45,373 nt of DNA from Oscillatoria sp. CS-180 (GCF_028330965.1 NZ_JAQMUB010000006.1:1-45373); one strand, 5' to 3'. Counted from the stretch's first letter, positions 26,984-35,522 are shown. A program made the numbers and translations. The notes: generated from the sequence alone by a model not told the origin.

Positions 26984-28087
26984 ATGCACACTTGGGCGCT
27001 TTTTTCCTGTAGTAGTCTCGTCACGCTGACCGCCTACAACTTAGCTCAACTCCCCCAGGGGCAAGAGCCAGGGCCTGAACCTGAACCTGACTCCAGCAGT
27101 GACGTTGCCAGTAGCGCTAAGTTTTCGCTGGAAGCTCTCAGCCAAGAATTCCCAGAGCATGAGCCAACCGTAGCCTTGCCGCCCATGCCGGACACCCCTC
27201 GAATGTCCAAGCTGGGTGAGCTGAGAGGATATGACCCAGCGTCCTATAATCCTGCCGACTATCCTGTCGAGAAGATCGATTTGGCCGCGATGTTAGGCGT
27301 AGACCAGAGTGCATCTTCCCCGGAGAGCGTTCCAGAAACCATTGTTGCCTATCGCGCTGAGGCCACGCAGCCCTTGCCCGACCTGCCCCCCTTGCCCCAA
27401 GCCATTGATAGCACCAGTGCCTCAGCGATCGCACTCTCCTCTTCTCTCGAATCCGTTGTCTCCCCTCAGCCCGAGCAGTCAACCTCTGGACCGGCCTTTG
27501 GCGGCACCGCTCAAGCCTCTCAAGTAGCTCAGGTGCCAACCAATCAGTCCAGACGACAGACGTCTGCCTCTGTGAACTCCAGTGAAGTGTCCATTCGCAC
27601 TTCGGCTACCCCTCGACCTGCAGCAGCGTCTGCAACTACCACCGCACCTGAAACTGCGACAGCACCCAGACCTGCGGCGACACCTGATACTTCCGACAGT
27701 GCCTTGTTTGCGGCACTACCTCTGCCGACCGGGGCAATCAGTGCTCCCGTTGAAACACCCCAGGCGAACAGTCTAATGGCAGATCAGCCCATGGCAGAGC
27801 TAGCCAATTTTGAGGCTATATCACCTGATTCAGACGTTTCCATGGAAATCACCATTGCTCGTCAACAGCTCATTGAAAGTTACTGTGAGCGACCAGAGGT
27901 CAAGGCGGACATTAAAGCGACCGTCTGCGAAGGTGTCACCAACGAGTTGGCACAGAGTATGCCGGAAGCGGCAACTGCGGGAACGCCAATCCCAGGTAGG
28001 GTTGAATCTCCCACTCGCAATAGTCCTGAGATTGGGGTCTTGCCATTCGGGAATAGCCCTGTACTGGCTTCGATCGCGGCTCCATAG
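26984..28087 (+). CDS. Pro/Ala/Ser/Thr-rich hypothetical protein
   Basis: A 367-aa open frame with a hydrophobic N-terminus (MHTWALFSCSSLVTLTAYNL) that could be a weak signal sequence. It is followed by GPEPEPEPD-like and Ala/Pro/Thr-rich low-complexity sequence, typical of an exported, disordered, envelope-spanning protein. No family recognised. Its last 208 bp overlap, on the opposite strand, the conserved C-terminal end of the oxidoreductase at 27880-29412. Within the overlap the oxidoreductase frame is clearly the conserved one. The plus-strand gene may therefore have lost its own stop and read into its neighbour, or end earlier in truth. The length of open frame and its uniform composition argue for a real gene, but this is one of the less certain calls here. 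Confidence 0.5.
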   Translation: MHTWALFSCSSLVTLTAYNLAQLPQGQEPGPEPEPDSSSDVASSAKFSLEALSQEFPEHEPTVALPPMPDTPRMSKLGELRGYDPASYNPADYPVEKIDLAAMLGVDQSASSPESVPETIVAYRAEATQPLPDLPPLPQAIDSTSASAIALSSSLESVVSPQPEQSTSGPAFGGTAQASQVAQVPTNQSRRQTSASVNSSEVSIRTSATPRPAAASATTTAPETATAPRPAATPDTSDSALFAALPLPTGAISAPVETPQANSLMADQPMAELANFEAISPDSDVSMEITIARQQLIESYCERPEVKADIKATVCEGVTNELAQSMPEAATAGTPIPGRVESPTRNSPEIGVLPFGNSPVLASIAAP

Positions 28088-29412
28088 GTGCCCTGATAGC
28101 GTCTGAGGTAGCGCTGATGGGTCAGCGGTGTACCAATCAGCTCAACGTCGATGCGATCGCGAATATCGGGAATGACTTTCTCCAAAGCGCAGTAGAGCGA
28201 TTCAGCTCGTTCCCGTTTTCGGGCTGAGTAGGCGTCATCCCGTTGCCATCCGGTCCAAGGCTCTAGCGTATAGGCATGAACGACATGTTTCCCTGCCGGA
28301 GCCAGCTTTGGATCGAGCACCGAAGGAATCGAAATCATGCAGGTGTTGCCGGGGGCGGTCAAATCGCGAGATCGGCTGTGAACAACGACATGATGCACCG
28401 TCAAGTGCTCCAGTCCGGTGCCGTCAATGCCCAAATGGAGATGCATGAAGCTATCGACCGCCGGAGTGGATAGGGCCTCCTGACGAAAACGAGCAGGCAG
28501 GTCTTCAGGCTGGAGCAGCTGAGCGTAGGTATCCCAGAGAGTCGCGTTGGAAATGATGACGGGAGCCTGAAGGGTACCGCCTTTCCGTAACGTGACGCCC
28601 GTTGCTCGTCCTCCCTGGACCTGAATCTGCTCTACGTGGGTTCCCAACCGCAGTTCACCACTCCACTTTTTCAACCCTCGGACAAGGGCATTGATCAACG
28701 CTTCGCTACCGCCTTGGGGATAATCAACAGAGGCTGTTTCTCGTTCCCCAAAGACGAAGGCAACTTCTGGGGCGATCGTGCCGTGGGCCTTTAATCCTGA
28801 CAGCAGAAAGCACTCCAAATCGACCAGCTGACGCACCCAGGGATCCTGAACCGTGCGATCCAAGATAGTGCCAACGGATTGCTGCACGGCTCCGAGCTGG
28901 GGCAGCAGACGCAGCAGGGCAGCCGGATAGCGCAGCAAGAAGGGGACGACACCCAAATCAGGGCGCAATCCCAGAGCGGGAATCTGTTTCAGTGGCTCGT
29001 ATAGATCATAGAGCCGCTGCACGAACGCCCCCAGTTCTTTTGCTCCTTGAGGCGTGAACCGGGCCACTTCTCGCTGATAATCGGCAAGTTTGCGGTAGAT
29101 AGGCAAAGTGCCTTCAGGCAGATGATAGTGACCGAGTGGCTCGTAGGCGATCGCCGACACCGATTCTTCCAGCACATCCAGCACCTGCCGCAGCGGATTC
29201 CGCGAAACGGGATCCCCTAGACCAGAGAAAAAGGACGGGCCAGAATCGAATTTAAAGCCTTGCCGCTCAAAACCGTGGGCCGCTCCTCCAGGAATCGTGT
29301 GGCTCTCACAGATAATGACCCGTTTGCCATAACGCGCCAGCAAAGCCCCTGCTACCAATCCACCAATGCCGCTGCCAATGACGATAACATCAGCCGTCGT
29401 TGCTTCATTCAT
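27880..29412 (-). CDS. FAD-dependent oxidoreductase, carotenoid isomerase/phytoene desaturase-like
   Basis: A 510-aa flavoprotein. The N-terminal dinucleotide-binding fold is clear (VIVIGSGIGGLVAGALLARYG, about residues 9-29, then an acidic strand end at CESH and PGGAAHGFERQGFKFDSGP). The C-terminal signature GLLRVGDSTLPGIGVPAVAASG (given in overlapping parts) is the family's FAD-binding end. The overall pattern matches CrtISO/CrtI-like enzymes, which act on polyene chains in membranes; whether the substrate is a carotenoid cannot be decided from sequence. It may be a CrtH paralogue. The ATG overlaps the stop of the upstream small gene (ATGAATGA), so the pair is translationally coupled. The 3' end overlaps the convergent ORF at 26984-28087. 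Confidence 0.92.
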   Translation of the reverse strand: MNEATTADVIVIGSGIGGLVAGALLARYGKRVIICESHTIPGGAAHGFERQGFKFDSGPSFFSGLGDPVSRNPLRQVLDVLEESVSAIAYEPLGHYHLPEGTLPIYRKLADYQREVARFTPQGAKELGAFVQRLYDLYEPLKQIPALGLRPDLGVVPFLLRYPAALLRLLPQLGAVQQSVGTILDRTVQDPWVRQLVDLECFLLSGLKAHGTIAPEVAFVFGERETASVDYPQGGSEALINALVRGLKKWSGELRLGTHVEQIQVQGGRATGVTLRKGGTLQAPVIISNATLWDTYAQLLQPEDLPARFRQEALSTPAVDSFMHLHLGIDGTGLEHLTVHHVVVHSRSRDLTAPGNTCMISIPSVLDPKLAPAGKHVVHAYTLEPWTGWQRDDAYSARKRERAESLYCALEKVIPDIRDRIDVELIGTPLTHQRYLRRYQGTYGAAIEASTGLFPNGKTPISGLLRVGDSTLPGIGVPAVAASGILCANSLVTPSQTVALMSALTSGRSQ

Positions 29413-29815
29413 GACGGGTTGATGAGCGATTGCCTAAATTAGCAAAATAGTTGTCAATGATGGAGATGCAGCTGCGGACATTGGTTTCTTCCTGGGCGTT
29501 GATGCTTTGCAGGTACGACACCCGACTATTAATGGAATACTCCAACTCCTGTATTTCTTGGCGCAGTGCCCGTACTCGGCTACTCATCTCAGTTTGGTTG
29601 ACCAGAGCGTTGATTTCCTGCCGCAGCATTGACTGCTCAGTGTCCTGAAGCTGACGCGCAACGGCAATTTGAGCAGCCACTCCGCCCGCTTTCACGACGC
29701 AGTAAATTTCCATCAGCCGCACATAGTCTGAAGACATCTCTGCCCGAGCATCGCTGTCCAAAAGCTGTCGAATCAGCTCAGGCGTTAGCGATCGCGCTGT
29801 TCCAGGGGAGGTCAT
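29405..29815 (-). CDS. Small helical coiled-coil protein of unknown function
   Basis: A 136-aa cytoplasmic product. Residues about 55-100 (ARQLQDTEQSMLRQEINALV to RALRQEIQELEYSI) form a probable coiled coil; the ends are helical and polar. There is no signal peptide. No family recognised. Its stop overlaps the start of the oxidoreductase by 8 bp, so it is the first gene of a two-gene unit. The function could relate to that enzyme, but no motif supports it. Confidence 0.75.
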   Translation of the reverse strand: MTSPGTARSLTPELIRQLLDSDARAEMSSDYVRLMEIYCVVKAGGVAAQIAVARQLQDTEQSMLRQEINALVNQTEMSSRVRALRQEIQELEYSINSRVSYLQSINAQEETNVRSCISIIDNYFANLGNRSSTRHE

Positions 29816-29935
29816 AGAAATGTCCAGTAGGTAAAGCTTTAATCAGTAACTTAGTCAAAAATTCGTTCTTAATCCCAATGCGAACAGAAATTCATAGAAG
29901 CTATAAATAGATTAGTTCAAATACAGAGAACAAAT

Positions 29936-30123
29936 ATGGCCCAATCGGTAAAGGTCTGGTTGGATACTGAGGCGGATTTTTAGAAGTTTTGCTTTCAGAT
30001 GCATCTGGCTTGGTGCGCGAAACTGATAGCGAGTTCGTGATGCAGCGGGTTGACGCAGCGGGTAATATTTCGGGCCTCTTGGTGTTAAGAGGGAATCTCC
30101 AAGAAAGAATTGATTGCTGGTAG
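29936..30123 (+). pseudogene. DUF2283-like gene broken by a frameshift and a replaced 3' end
   Basis: From ATG at 29936 the frame reads MAQSVKVWLDTEADF and then hits TAG at 29981-29983 inside a five-T run. Restoring one base gives LEVLLSDASGLVRETDSEF followed by VMQRVDAAGNISGLLVL, which is the DUF2283 pattern (VKVWYD.EADFLEV....G..RET....V..R.D..GN..G). The family usually goes on with a hydrophobic or basic C-terminus. Here the sequence instead runs into the dispersed repeat beginning near 30073 and stops at 30121-30123. Both changes suggest decay, though a sequencing slip in the T-run cannot be excluded. DUF2283 genes often sit in toxin-antitoxin-like pairs (DUF4258); no partner is visible. 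Confidence 0.8.
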
Positions 30124-30165
30124 GGTGTCATCAGAGCAGCGTAATGCACCACAGCCGGGTATTTT
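30073..30165. repeat. Dispersed intergenic repeat, copy 1
   Basis: About 90 bp closely matching 38930-39016 in the same orientation. Shared blocks include AAGAATTGA, TGCTGG/CGCTGG, AGGTGTCAT-type sequence and AGCGTAATGCACCACAGCC. The core resembles the common cyanobacterial motif in which TAGGGTG is followed by AGCGTAACGCACC. Copy 1 overrides the 3' end of the DUF2283 pseudogene. Confidence 0.8.
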
Positions 30166-30339
30166 TCTTTTTAGAAAACTTCTAGACGTTTCAACGCGAC
30201 TGACAGAAGAGCGCGTTGCTAACATCACTGCGTCTTAGCCCTTGCAGGTTCCTCACCCTGGTTAGTTCGGTATCCCCCCCTACAGAGATTTAGGCATAGC
30301 AAGCACACTGTATATAGCTGTTAAGCCGGAGCAAAATCT

Positions 30340-32253
30340 ATGGGAAAGGTTGTTGGTATTGATCTAGGAACCACCAACTCAGTAGTGGCCGTTATGGAAG
30401 GGGGCCAACCTACTGTTATTGCAAATGCTGAAGGGTTTCGGACAACTCCGTCGGTTGTGTCCTACGCGAAGAATGGCGATCGCCTAGTCGGCCAAATCGC
30501 CAAGCGTGGCGCAGTAATGAACCCTGAAAATACCTTCTACTCTGTTAAGCGATTCATTGGTCGTCGCTTTGATGAAGTCGGTACTGAGTCTACCGAAGTT
30601 GCCTACAAAGTGCTGAACGTTGGTAACAACGTCAAGCTGGATTGTCCTCAGGCAGGCAAACAGTTTGCGCCTGAAGAAATCTCTGCACAGGTACTCCGCA
30701 AGCTTGCGGATGACGCCAGCAAATATCTTGGTGAGCCAGTCACTCAGGCCGTTATTACGGTTCCTGCCTACTTCAATGACTCTCAGCGACAGGCGACTAA
30801 AGACGCAGGCAAAATCGCGGGTCTAGAAGTTCTACGAATTATCAACGAGCCGACTGCGGCGTCCCTCGCCTACGGTTTGGACAAGAAGAGTAACGAAACG
30901 ATTCTTGTCTTTGACTTAGGGGGTGGTACGTTCGACGTCTCCATCCTGGAGGTCGGTGACGGTGTCTTTGAAGTCCTGGCGACTTCTGGTGACACTCACT
31001 TAGGGGGTGACGACTTCGATAAGAAGATCGTGGACTACCTAGCTGAAGAGTTCCAGCGCAATGAAGGCATTGACTTACGGAAAGACAAGCAAGCGCTGCA
31101 ACGTTTGACTGAGGCAGCTGAGAAAGCGAAGATTGAGCTGTCCAGCACTGGACAATCTGAAATTAACTTGCCCTTCATCACGGCAACTCAGGACGGTCCT
31201 AAGCACTTAGAAATGACCCTGACTCGGGCAAAATTTGAGGAGCTAGTTGCTGACCTGATCGATCGCTGTCGGATCCCCGTTGAGCAGGCCCTTAAGGATG
31301 CCAAGCTGAACAAGGAGAACATCGACGAGGTGGTTCTGGTGGGTGGTTCTACTCGCATCCCTGCGGTTCAGGAAGTCGTTAAGAAGATTCTGGGCAAAGC
31401 ACCAAACCAGACCGTCAACCCTGACGAAGTCGTCGCTATTGGGGCTGCGATTCAGGGCGGTGTCCTGGCGGGTGAAGTGAAGGACATTCTGCTACTAGAC
31501 GTGACGCCCTTGTCTCTGGGGGTTGAGACTCTGGGTGGCGTTATGACTAAGCTGATTCCTCGGAACACGACAGTGCCGACGAAGAAGTCTGAGACCTTCT
31601 CCACAGCAGTGGATGGCCAGACGAATGTCGAGATTCACGTGCTCCAGGGTGAGCGGGAAATGTCGAACGACAACAAGAGCTTGGGTACCTTCCGTCTGGA
31701 TGGGATTCCCCCGGCTCCCCGTGGTGTGCCTCAAATTGAAGTCATCTTCGACATTGACGCCAATGGTATCTTGAGCGTGACTGCGAAGGACAAGGGCACG
31801 GGCAAAGAGCAGTCTATCAGCATCACCGGAGCGTCCACCCTGGATGACAATGAGGTGGATCGCATGGTTAAGGACGCTGAAGTCAACGCGGCGGCAGACA
31901 AAGAGCGTCGTGAGAAGATCGACCTCAAGAACCAAGCTGACACGCTATCTTACCAGGCAGAGAAGCAGATTGAGGAGCTTGGTGACAAGGTTCCTGCTGA
32001 TGAGAAGGCCAAGATTGACGAGCAAATTAAGGCTCTCAAGGAGGCTGTTGCAGCGGATGATTACGACAAGATGAAGTCCGTAACGACTGAGCTTCAGCAG
32101 GCTCTCTACAGCGTGAGCGCTAATCTGTATCAACAGGCAGGTGCAGCTGACGCAGCGGCAGGTGGTGCTCCTGAAGATGCTGCTGCTGGCGGTAGCTCTG
32201 ATGGTGGCGATGATGTCATCGACGCTGAATTTACTGAGCCTGAGAATAAGTAA
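30340..32253 (+). CDS. dnaK: Molecular chaperone DnaK (Hsp70)
   Basis: ATP-dependent Hsp70 of 637 aa, normal bacterial length. Signatures: N-terminal [37 protein letters not shown], the [13 protein letters not shown] phosphate loop, [14 protein letters not shown], then the substrate-binding domain ([15 protein letters not shown] at about residue 387) and helical lid. It ends in a Gly/Asp-rich tail with [10 protein letters not shown], the usual co-chaperone-contacting end. It is complete. A GGAG lies nine bases before ATG. No CIRCE element (TTAGCACTC-N9-GAGTGCTAA) was found upstream, so HrcA control is not indicated. A TATATA at 30311 is a possible but weak -10. grpE and dnaJ are not adjacent, consistent with one of several cyanobacterial dnaK paralogues. 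A strong terminator follows. Confidence 0.98.
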   Translation: MGKVVGIDLGTTNSVVAVMEGGQPTVIANAEGFRTTPSVVSYAKNGDRLVGQIAKRGAVMNPENTFYSVKRFIGRRFDEVGTESTEVAYKVLNVGNNVKLDCPQAGKQFAPEEISAQVLRKLADDASKYLGEPVTQAVITVPAYFNDSQRQATKDAGKIAGLEVLRIINEPTAASLAYGLDKKSNETILVFDLGGGTFDVSILEVGDGVFEVLATSGDTHLGGDDFDKKIVDYLAEEFQRNEGIDLRKDKQALQRLTEAAEKAKIELSSTGQSEINLPFITATQDGPKHLEMTLTRAKFEELVADLIDRCRIPVEQALKDAKLNKENIDEVVLVGGSTRIPAVQEVVKKILGKAPNQTVNPDEVVAIGAAIQGGVLAGEVKDILLLDVTPLSLGVETLGGVMTKLIPRNTTVPTKKSETFSTAVDGQTNVEIHVLQGEREMSNDNKSLGTFRLDGIPPAPRGVPQIEVIFDIDANGILSVTAKDKGTGKEQSISITGASTLDDNEVDRMVKDAEVNAAADKERREKIDLKNQADTLSYQAEKQIEELGDKVPADEKAKIDEQIKALKEAVAADDYDKMKSVTTELQQALYSVSANLYQQAGAADAAAGGAPEDAAAGGSSDGGDDVIDAEFTEPENK

Positions 32254-32263
32254 GTTCAACAGA

Positions 32264-32299
32264 ACAGAGAGGCATGATTGTCTTTGCCTCTCTGTTTTT
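32264..32299 (+). terminator. Rho-independent terminator of dnaK
   Basis: Perfect 11-bp stem (32264-32274 ACAGAGAGGCA with 32285-32295), 10-nt loop, then TTTT. It lies 11 bp after the dnaK stop. Confidence 0.93.
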
Positions 32300-32338
32300 G
32301 GCTTAGGCTACAAGCTTGCTCCGGCTAGCAAGGAAAGA

Positions 32339-32365
32339 CGGATGGCGATCGCCATCCGCTTTTTT
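32339..32365 (+). terminator. HIP1-centred palindrome followed by T-run
   Basis: Perfect 20-bp palindrome at 32339-32358 built round GGCGATCGCC, able to fold as an 8-bp stem with a GATC loop. It is followed by C and six T (32360-32365). It reads as a second, tandem Rho-independent terminator after dnaK and before the glutaredoxin gene. It may instead be a plain HIP1 palindrome with a chance T-run. Confidence 0.7.
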
Positions 32366-32456
32366 GTCTGTATGGGCATAGGGAATAGGGCTTGGGGTGG
32401 GCGTGGTCTGAGATGTGTCACACTAGCGTCAAAGCCTAAACACTTCTGAATTGACC

Positions 32457-32777
32457 ATGCTGTCTTTCTTCAATCGATTCTTTGACCGTCGCTCGGATGA
32501 CGTGCGTGCCAACGTTGAAATTTACACCTGGCAAACTTGTCCCTACTGCATTCGTGCCAAGCTGCTGCTGTGGTGGAAGGGCGTTGATTACACAGAATAC
32601 AAAATTGATGGGGATGGTGGTGCTCGTGTTCGCATGGCAGAACGGGCCAACGGTCGCAAGACGGTCCCCCAAATTTTCATCAACAATCAGCACGTTGGCG
32701 GCTGTGATGATCTGTATTCGCTTGATGCCCAAGGAAGGCTTGATCCCCTACTGCAAGAGGAAGCTGCCGCAGCTTAG
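32457..32777 (+). CDS. grxC: Glutaredoxin (dithiol, GrxC type)
   Basis: A 106-aa thiol-disulfide oxidoreductase using glutathione. Active site C28-P-Y-C31 in EIYTWQTCPYCIRAK; the cis-Pro stretch KTVPQIFINNQHVGG and the GGCDDLYSLD glutathione-binding turn are intact. Compared with typical 85-90-aa glutaredoxins it has an N-terminal extension of about 18 residues (MLSFFNRFFDRRSDD); ATG at 32457 is taken over the TTG at 32451. An internal start inside the extension would give normal length but lacks an ATG. It is monocistronic by layout: terminators before it and a convergent gene 21 bp after. Confidence 0.96.
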   Translation: MLSFFNRFFDRRSDDVRANVEIYTWQTCPYCIRAKLLLWWKGVDYTEYKIDGDGGARVRMAERANGRKTVPQIFINNQHVGGCDDLYSLDAQGRLDPLLQEEAAAA

Positions 32778-32798
32778 GGGCTCAGGCTAGAGAACCGT

Positions 32799-33899
32799 CT
32801 ACAGCTTCAGGCGTGCTTTCAATTCCTGACCCAGTTCGGCTTGCTCGGCTTCGCTGCCTGCTAGCAGTACAGCAATTTTGCCGACCTTGATAGTGCCCCA
32901 ATTGATCAGAATGACGCCTTTCCCGGTTGTCGCGTCGAAGGTAATGCCCTCCAGATCGATTTCTTTGAGCGATCGCAAGGGGGTTGCATAGGTGACGCTG
33001 CTCCAAGCCGGGATGCCCAACTGTTTAGCGATGATAGTGGGGTAGGACGAGCCGTTAAAGCGGGGATTACATTCGATCGCGACATAGCGCGTGTCAGTTC
33101 CTGCCGGGCAAACAGCCACATCAACGGCAAAAATACCCTTCATGCCGTGGTCCCCCATCCAGGTGGCGAACGTTGTGATTTCGTCCCACGGTTCATGGCT
33201 GGCTGGATACCGATTTCCCAAATGGACGCAGCCCTCTAGAATTTGCTCCGAGGCCAGGACCGGATGAACGCCCTCATGGGTCACTTCGTACTGCAAATTT
33301 AAAAAGGCAGTGGCGTTGACTTCTTCTTGAATCTGGAGCGGGTCGTTAGGTCCGCAGTGGGCAAAAGCGTCTTTCAGGTCAGCTTCATTGTCACAGCGAG
33401 TGATACCAAAGCCGTGATCCGAAACGGCAGGTTTGACAAAGCAGGGAAACGTGATGTCGTTACTAGCTTTGGCAGCGGCTAGATTGTCAAAACGCAAGGT
33501 TTTAGGAACTGGAATATTCAACTCCTCGGCTAAACGAATGAAGTGGTTCTTGGAATTAATGTGTTCAACCACCTGATGAAAACGAGCGTCCCATTTCTCG
33601 AAAAGCTGCCGATAGGTGTCGTGAGGACTCATGACATCGCCAAAAAAGTAAACGCTGATTTCGTGGTCAGGATGCTGATCCATCTCTGGAATTGAGATAT
33701 CCCAGATGACATCATGAGTGTGGTTTAGCCCCACTTGAGCATAGTGAGCTGCGATCGCGCTCCACTCAGATTTCAGCGCTTCCGGCAGTTGAATCTTATC
33801 GTCGGGAGCGGTGAGGCCCAGTGCTCGCCCAGCATAAAGTTCGTTGCCTGCATTGCAATCATGAGTGTAGTGAGTGATGTCGTGGTTGTAGATCTTCAT
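32799..33899 (-). CDS. ATP-grasp domain protein, unknown ligase
   Basis: A 366-aa cytoplasmic ATP-dependent ligase-type enzyme that would join a carboxylate to an amine or thiol through an acyl phosphate. ATP-grasp marks: K156 in FPCFVKPAVS, the flexible loop DHGFGITRC (161-169), IQEEV (190-194), D260 in IFAVDVAV, and E276/N278 in AIECNPRFNGSSYP, the Mg2+-binding pair. The N-terminal 110 residues (MKIYNHDITHYTHDCNAGNE) are not a family I can name. The substrate cannot be deduced; no biosynthetic partner is adjacent, so it is not assignable to a known pathway. It is a single gene, convergent with the glutaredoxin. Nested inverted repeats at 34018-34077 lie upstream and may control it. Confidence 0.9.
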   Translation of the reverse strand: MKIYNHDITHYTHDCNAGNELYAGRALGLTAPDDKIQLPEALKSEWSAIAAHYAQVGLNHTHDVIWDISIPEMDQHPDHEISVYFFGDVMSPHDTYRQLFEKWDARFHQVVEHINSKNHFIRLAEELNIPVPKTLRFDNLAAAKASNDITFPCFVKPAVSDHGFGITRCDNEADLKDAFAHCGPNDPLQIQEEVNATAFLNLQYEVTHEGVHPVLASEQILEGCVHLGNRYPASHEPWDEITTFATWMGDHGMKGIFAVDVAVCPAGTDTRYVAIECNPRFNGSSYPTIIAKQLGIPAWSSVTYATPLRSLKEIDLEGITFDATTGKGVILINWGTIKVGKIAVLLAGSEAEQAELGQELKARLKL

Positions 33900-34017
33900 A
33901 GGGGGCCAAAAAAACGAACAACTAGAGACGTTGGAATGGGCAAGAACAGCTGCCTAACTAGATGAAAATACGATACCTATCCGTTTCAAGTCAGTTCAGA
34001 TACCTTTGTGACAGGAA

Positions 34018-34077
34018 CTAAACTTTAGGTTAAGAGAGTAATCTCTTAAGGGGACCATAATAGGGATTAAAGTTTAG
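34018..34077. promoter_or_regulatory. Nested inverted repeats upstream of the ATP-grasp gene
   Basis: The outer pair CTAAACTTTA (34018-34027) and TAAAGTTTAG (34068-34077) is perfect over 10 bp. The inner pair TTAAGAGA (34030-34037) and TCTCTTAA (34042-34049) is perfect over 8 bp with a 4-bp spacer. They sit 119-178 bp before the ATG at 33899, in AT-rich sequence between this gene and the terminator of the HTH gene. Operator or RNA-structure roles are both possible. Confidence 0.4.
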
Positions 34078-34106
34078 AACGCCGGTCCAAGAGTCAGGAT
34101 TTCATA

Positions 34107-34133
34107 ACAAAAAACGCCCCTAAAAGGAGCGTT
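34107..34133 (-). terminator. Rho-independent terminator after the HTH gene
   Basis: On the minus strand an 8-bp stem (34133-34126 with 34120-34113, one G-U pair) and a short loop are followed by a run of six T (34112-34107). It lies 57 bp after the stop of the 34190-34471 gene. Confidence 0.85.
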
Positions 34134-34189
34134 TGTAGCCATTTATGAAAAGAAAGCTTCGTAGAATTGCAGTATCGAGGGCTGAATCG

Positions 34190-34471
34190 TTAAGTAGCGA
34201 CGGAGATTTGAACTTGTCGCCCAACTAAAGACAGGAGCTGAATGAGTTGTTCAATGCTGAAACGGCTGACTTCTCCATTCATCAAGTTTTGCATTCGAGG
34301 AAGGGTTTGCTTCAAAGATTCAGCGGCTTCTTCTGGCGTCCATCCATGCTGTTGAATGGCCTGTTGTAAAGCCAGCATTAACTCTGTGCGAACTTGGAAG
34401 GTTCTGGCTTCCGCGATCGCATAGTCCGATAATGTTGCCTTGAAACAGAAGTCTTGGTCAAGCGTGATCAT
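34190..34471 (-). CDS. Small XRE/HigA-like helix-turn-helix protein, antitoxin type
   Basis: A 93-aa predicted DNA-binding protein. The HTH core is at about residues 33-75 (LALQQAIQQHGWTPEEAAES, LKQTLPRMQNLMNGEVSRFS, IEQLIQLLSLVG), the pattern of the small XRE proteins that act as antitoxins of HigB-like toxins: helix, WTPEEAA turn, RMQNLMNG recognition helix, then FSIEQLIQLL. HigA-type antitoxins usually follow their toxin gene, which would lie at higher coordinates on this strand. That space is taken by the divergent asparaginase gene, so no toxin is present: this is an orphan regulator or a relic of a pair. It may also repress its own promoter in the 97-bp gap to 34569. Confidence 0.85.
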   Translation of the reverse strand: MITLDQDFCFKATLSDYAIAEARTFQVRTELMLALQQAIQQHGWTPEEAAESLKQTLPRMQNLMNGEVSRFSIEQLIQLLSLVGRQVQISVAT

Positions 34472-34568
34472 GACAGTGCCACATAAAGGGTGAAGCGCTG
34501 CTTAGCGCATAAACATTATAAGTGTGGTAACTTCAAATACTTGCTGCCTGAATTTTTCCTTAATAGTT

Positions 34569-35501
34569 ATGATATCTGACAATTTTTCCCTCATGATTCA
34601 CGGTGGCGCTGGTGCATTGCAGCACATCCGACGCGAGGGGAATGAATCAGATTTCATGCAGAGTATGCAGCGCATTTTGGAGGGGGGGCGGCAGGTCCTG
34701 GTGTCAGGTGGAACGGCACTGGATGCAGTAGAATACTGCGCCGTTCATTTAGAAGATGATCCGCTCTACAATGCGGGTCGCGGCTCTGTGCTGAACGAGT
34801 ATGGCGAAGTCGAAATGGATGCGGCCATCATGGATGGTCAGGGGTTAGAGGCTGGGGCTGTGGCAGGCATCACGAACGTGAAAAATCCGATCGCGCTAGC
34901 CCGCCGAGTCCTCGAAAAAAGCGAGCACGTCATGCTGATTGGCAAAGGAGCCAGGGAATTTGCCAACCTCCACAATGTCGAAATTATGACGGACAACTAT
35001 TTTGTGATTGATTCCCGCATTCGTCAATGGCGAGAAGCCCAAAAAGCGGGTGGCATGATGCTGGATCACGAAGACGTGACGCCCCAACACAAACTCGGCA
35101 CGATTGGGGCCGTTGCCCGCGACGGTAACGGCAACCTCGCCGCTGCGACCTCCACGGGCGGCATCGTTAACAAGCGCTGGGGTCGAGTGGGCGATAGTCC
35201 CATCGTGGGCGCTGGCGTATTTGCCGATAACGAAACCTGTGCGGTTTCCGCCACTGGGTATGGCGAACAGTTTCAGCGCACTGTCCTCAGCAAGATGGTC
35301 TCGGACTTTGTGCACTTCAAAGGGATGGATGCCCAAGCCGCCGCCACGGCAGGCATTAATTATCTGGTGGATAAGGTCAACGGCCTCGGCGGTGTCATCG
35401 TTATTGATCGCAATGGGCACTGCGGCGTCGGCCACTCCACCTCTGGCATGATCTACGGCGCGATTGAACTGGGCGGCGAAAGCCTGTGTCATTTGGCGTA
35501 G
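34569..35501 (+). CDS. iaaA: Isoaspartyl peptidase/L-asparaginase (plant-type, Ntn hydrolase)
   Basis: Removes isoaspartyl residues from damaged-protein peptides and hydrolyses L-asparagine. It is 310 aa from ATG 34569; the frame extends to GTG 34524, but the conserved N-terminus (SLMIHGGAGAL) is close after this ATG. Like others it should self-cleave into two subunits: the nucleophile is T178 in KLGTIGAVARD, followed by LAAATSTGG. The conserved LEDDPLYNAGRGSVLNEYGE at about 65-84 and GEQFQRTVLSKMV are present. Complete and typical. It is divergent from the small HTH gene. The stop overlaps a palindromic repeat at 35498-35522 that may serve as transcript end. Confidence 0.95.
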   Translation: MISDNFSLMIHGGAGALQHIRREGNESDFMQSMQRILEGGRQVLVSGGTALDAVEYCAVHLEDDPLYNAGRGSVLNEYGEVEMDAAIMDGQGLEAGAVAGITNVKNPIALARRVLEKSEHVMLIGKGAREFANLHNVEIMTDNYFVIDSRIRQWREAQKAGGMMLDHEDVTPQHKLGTIGAVARDGNGNLAAATSTGGIVNKRWGRVGDSPIVGAGVFADNETCAVSATGYGEQFQRTVLSKMVSDFVHFKGMDAQAAATAGINYLVDKVNGLGGVIVIDRNGHCGVGHSTSGMIYGAIELGGESLCHLA

Positions 35502-35522
35502 GGACGCGCTAGACGTCCCTAC
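35498..35522. repeat. GTAGGGACG palindromic repeat
   Basis: GTAGGGACG (35498-35506) and its complement (35514-35522) surround a 7-nt loop. GTAGGGACG...CGTCCCTAC hairpins are frequent dispersed repeats in cyanobacteria. It includes the asparaginase stop codon and lacks a T-run. Confidence 0.7.

Noticed and set aside
30165-30339. CIRCE heat-shock operator before dnaK.
   Set aside because: The TTAGCACTC-N9-GAGTGCTAA inverted repeat is not present; only a weak TATATA box was seen.
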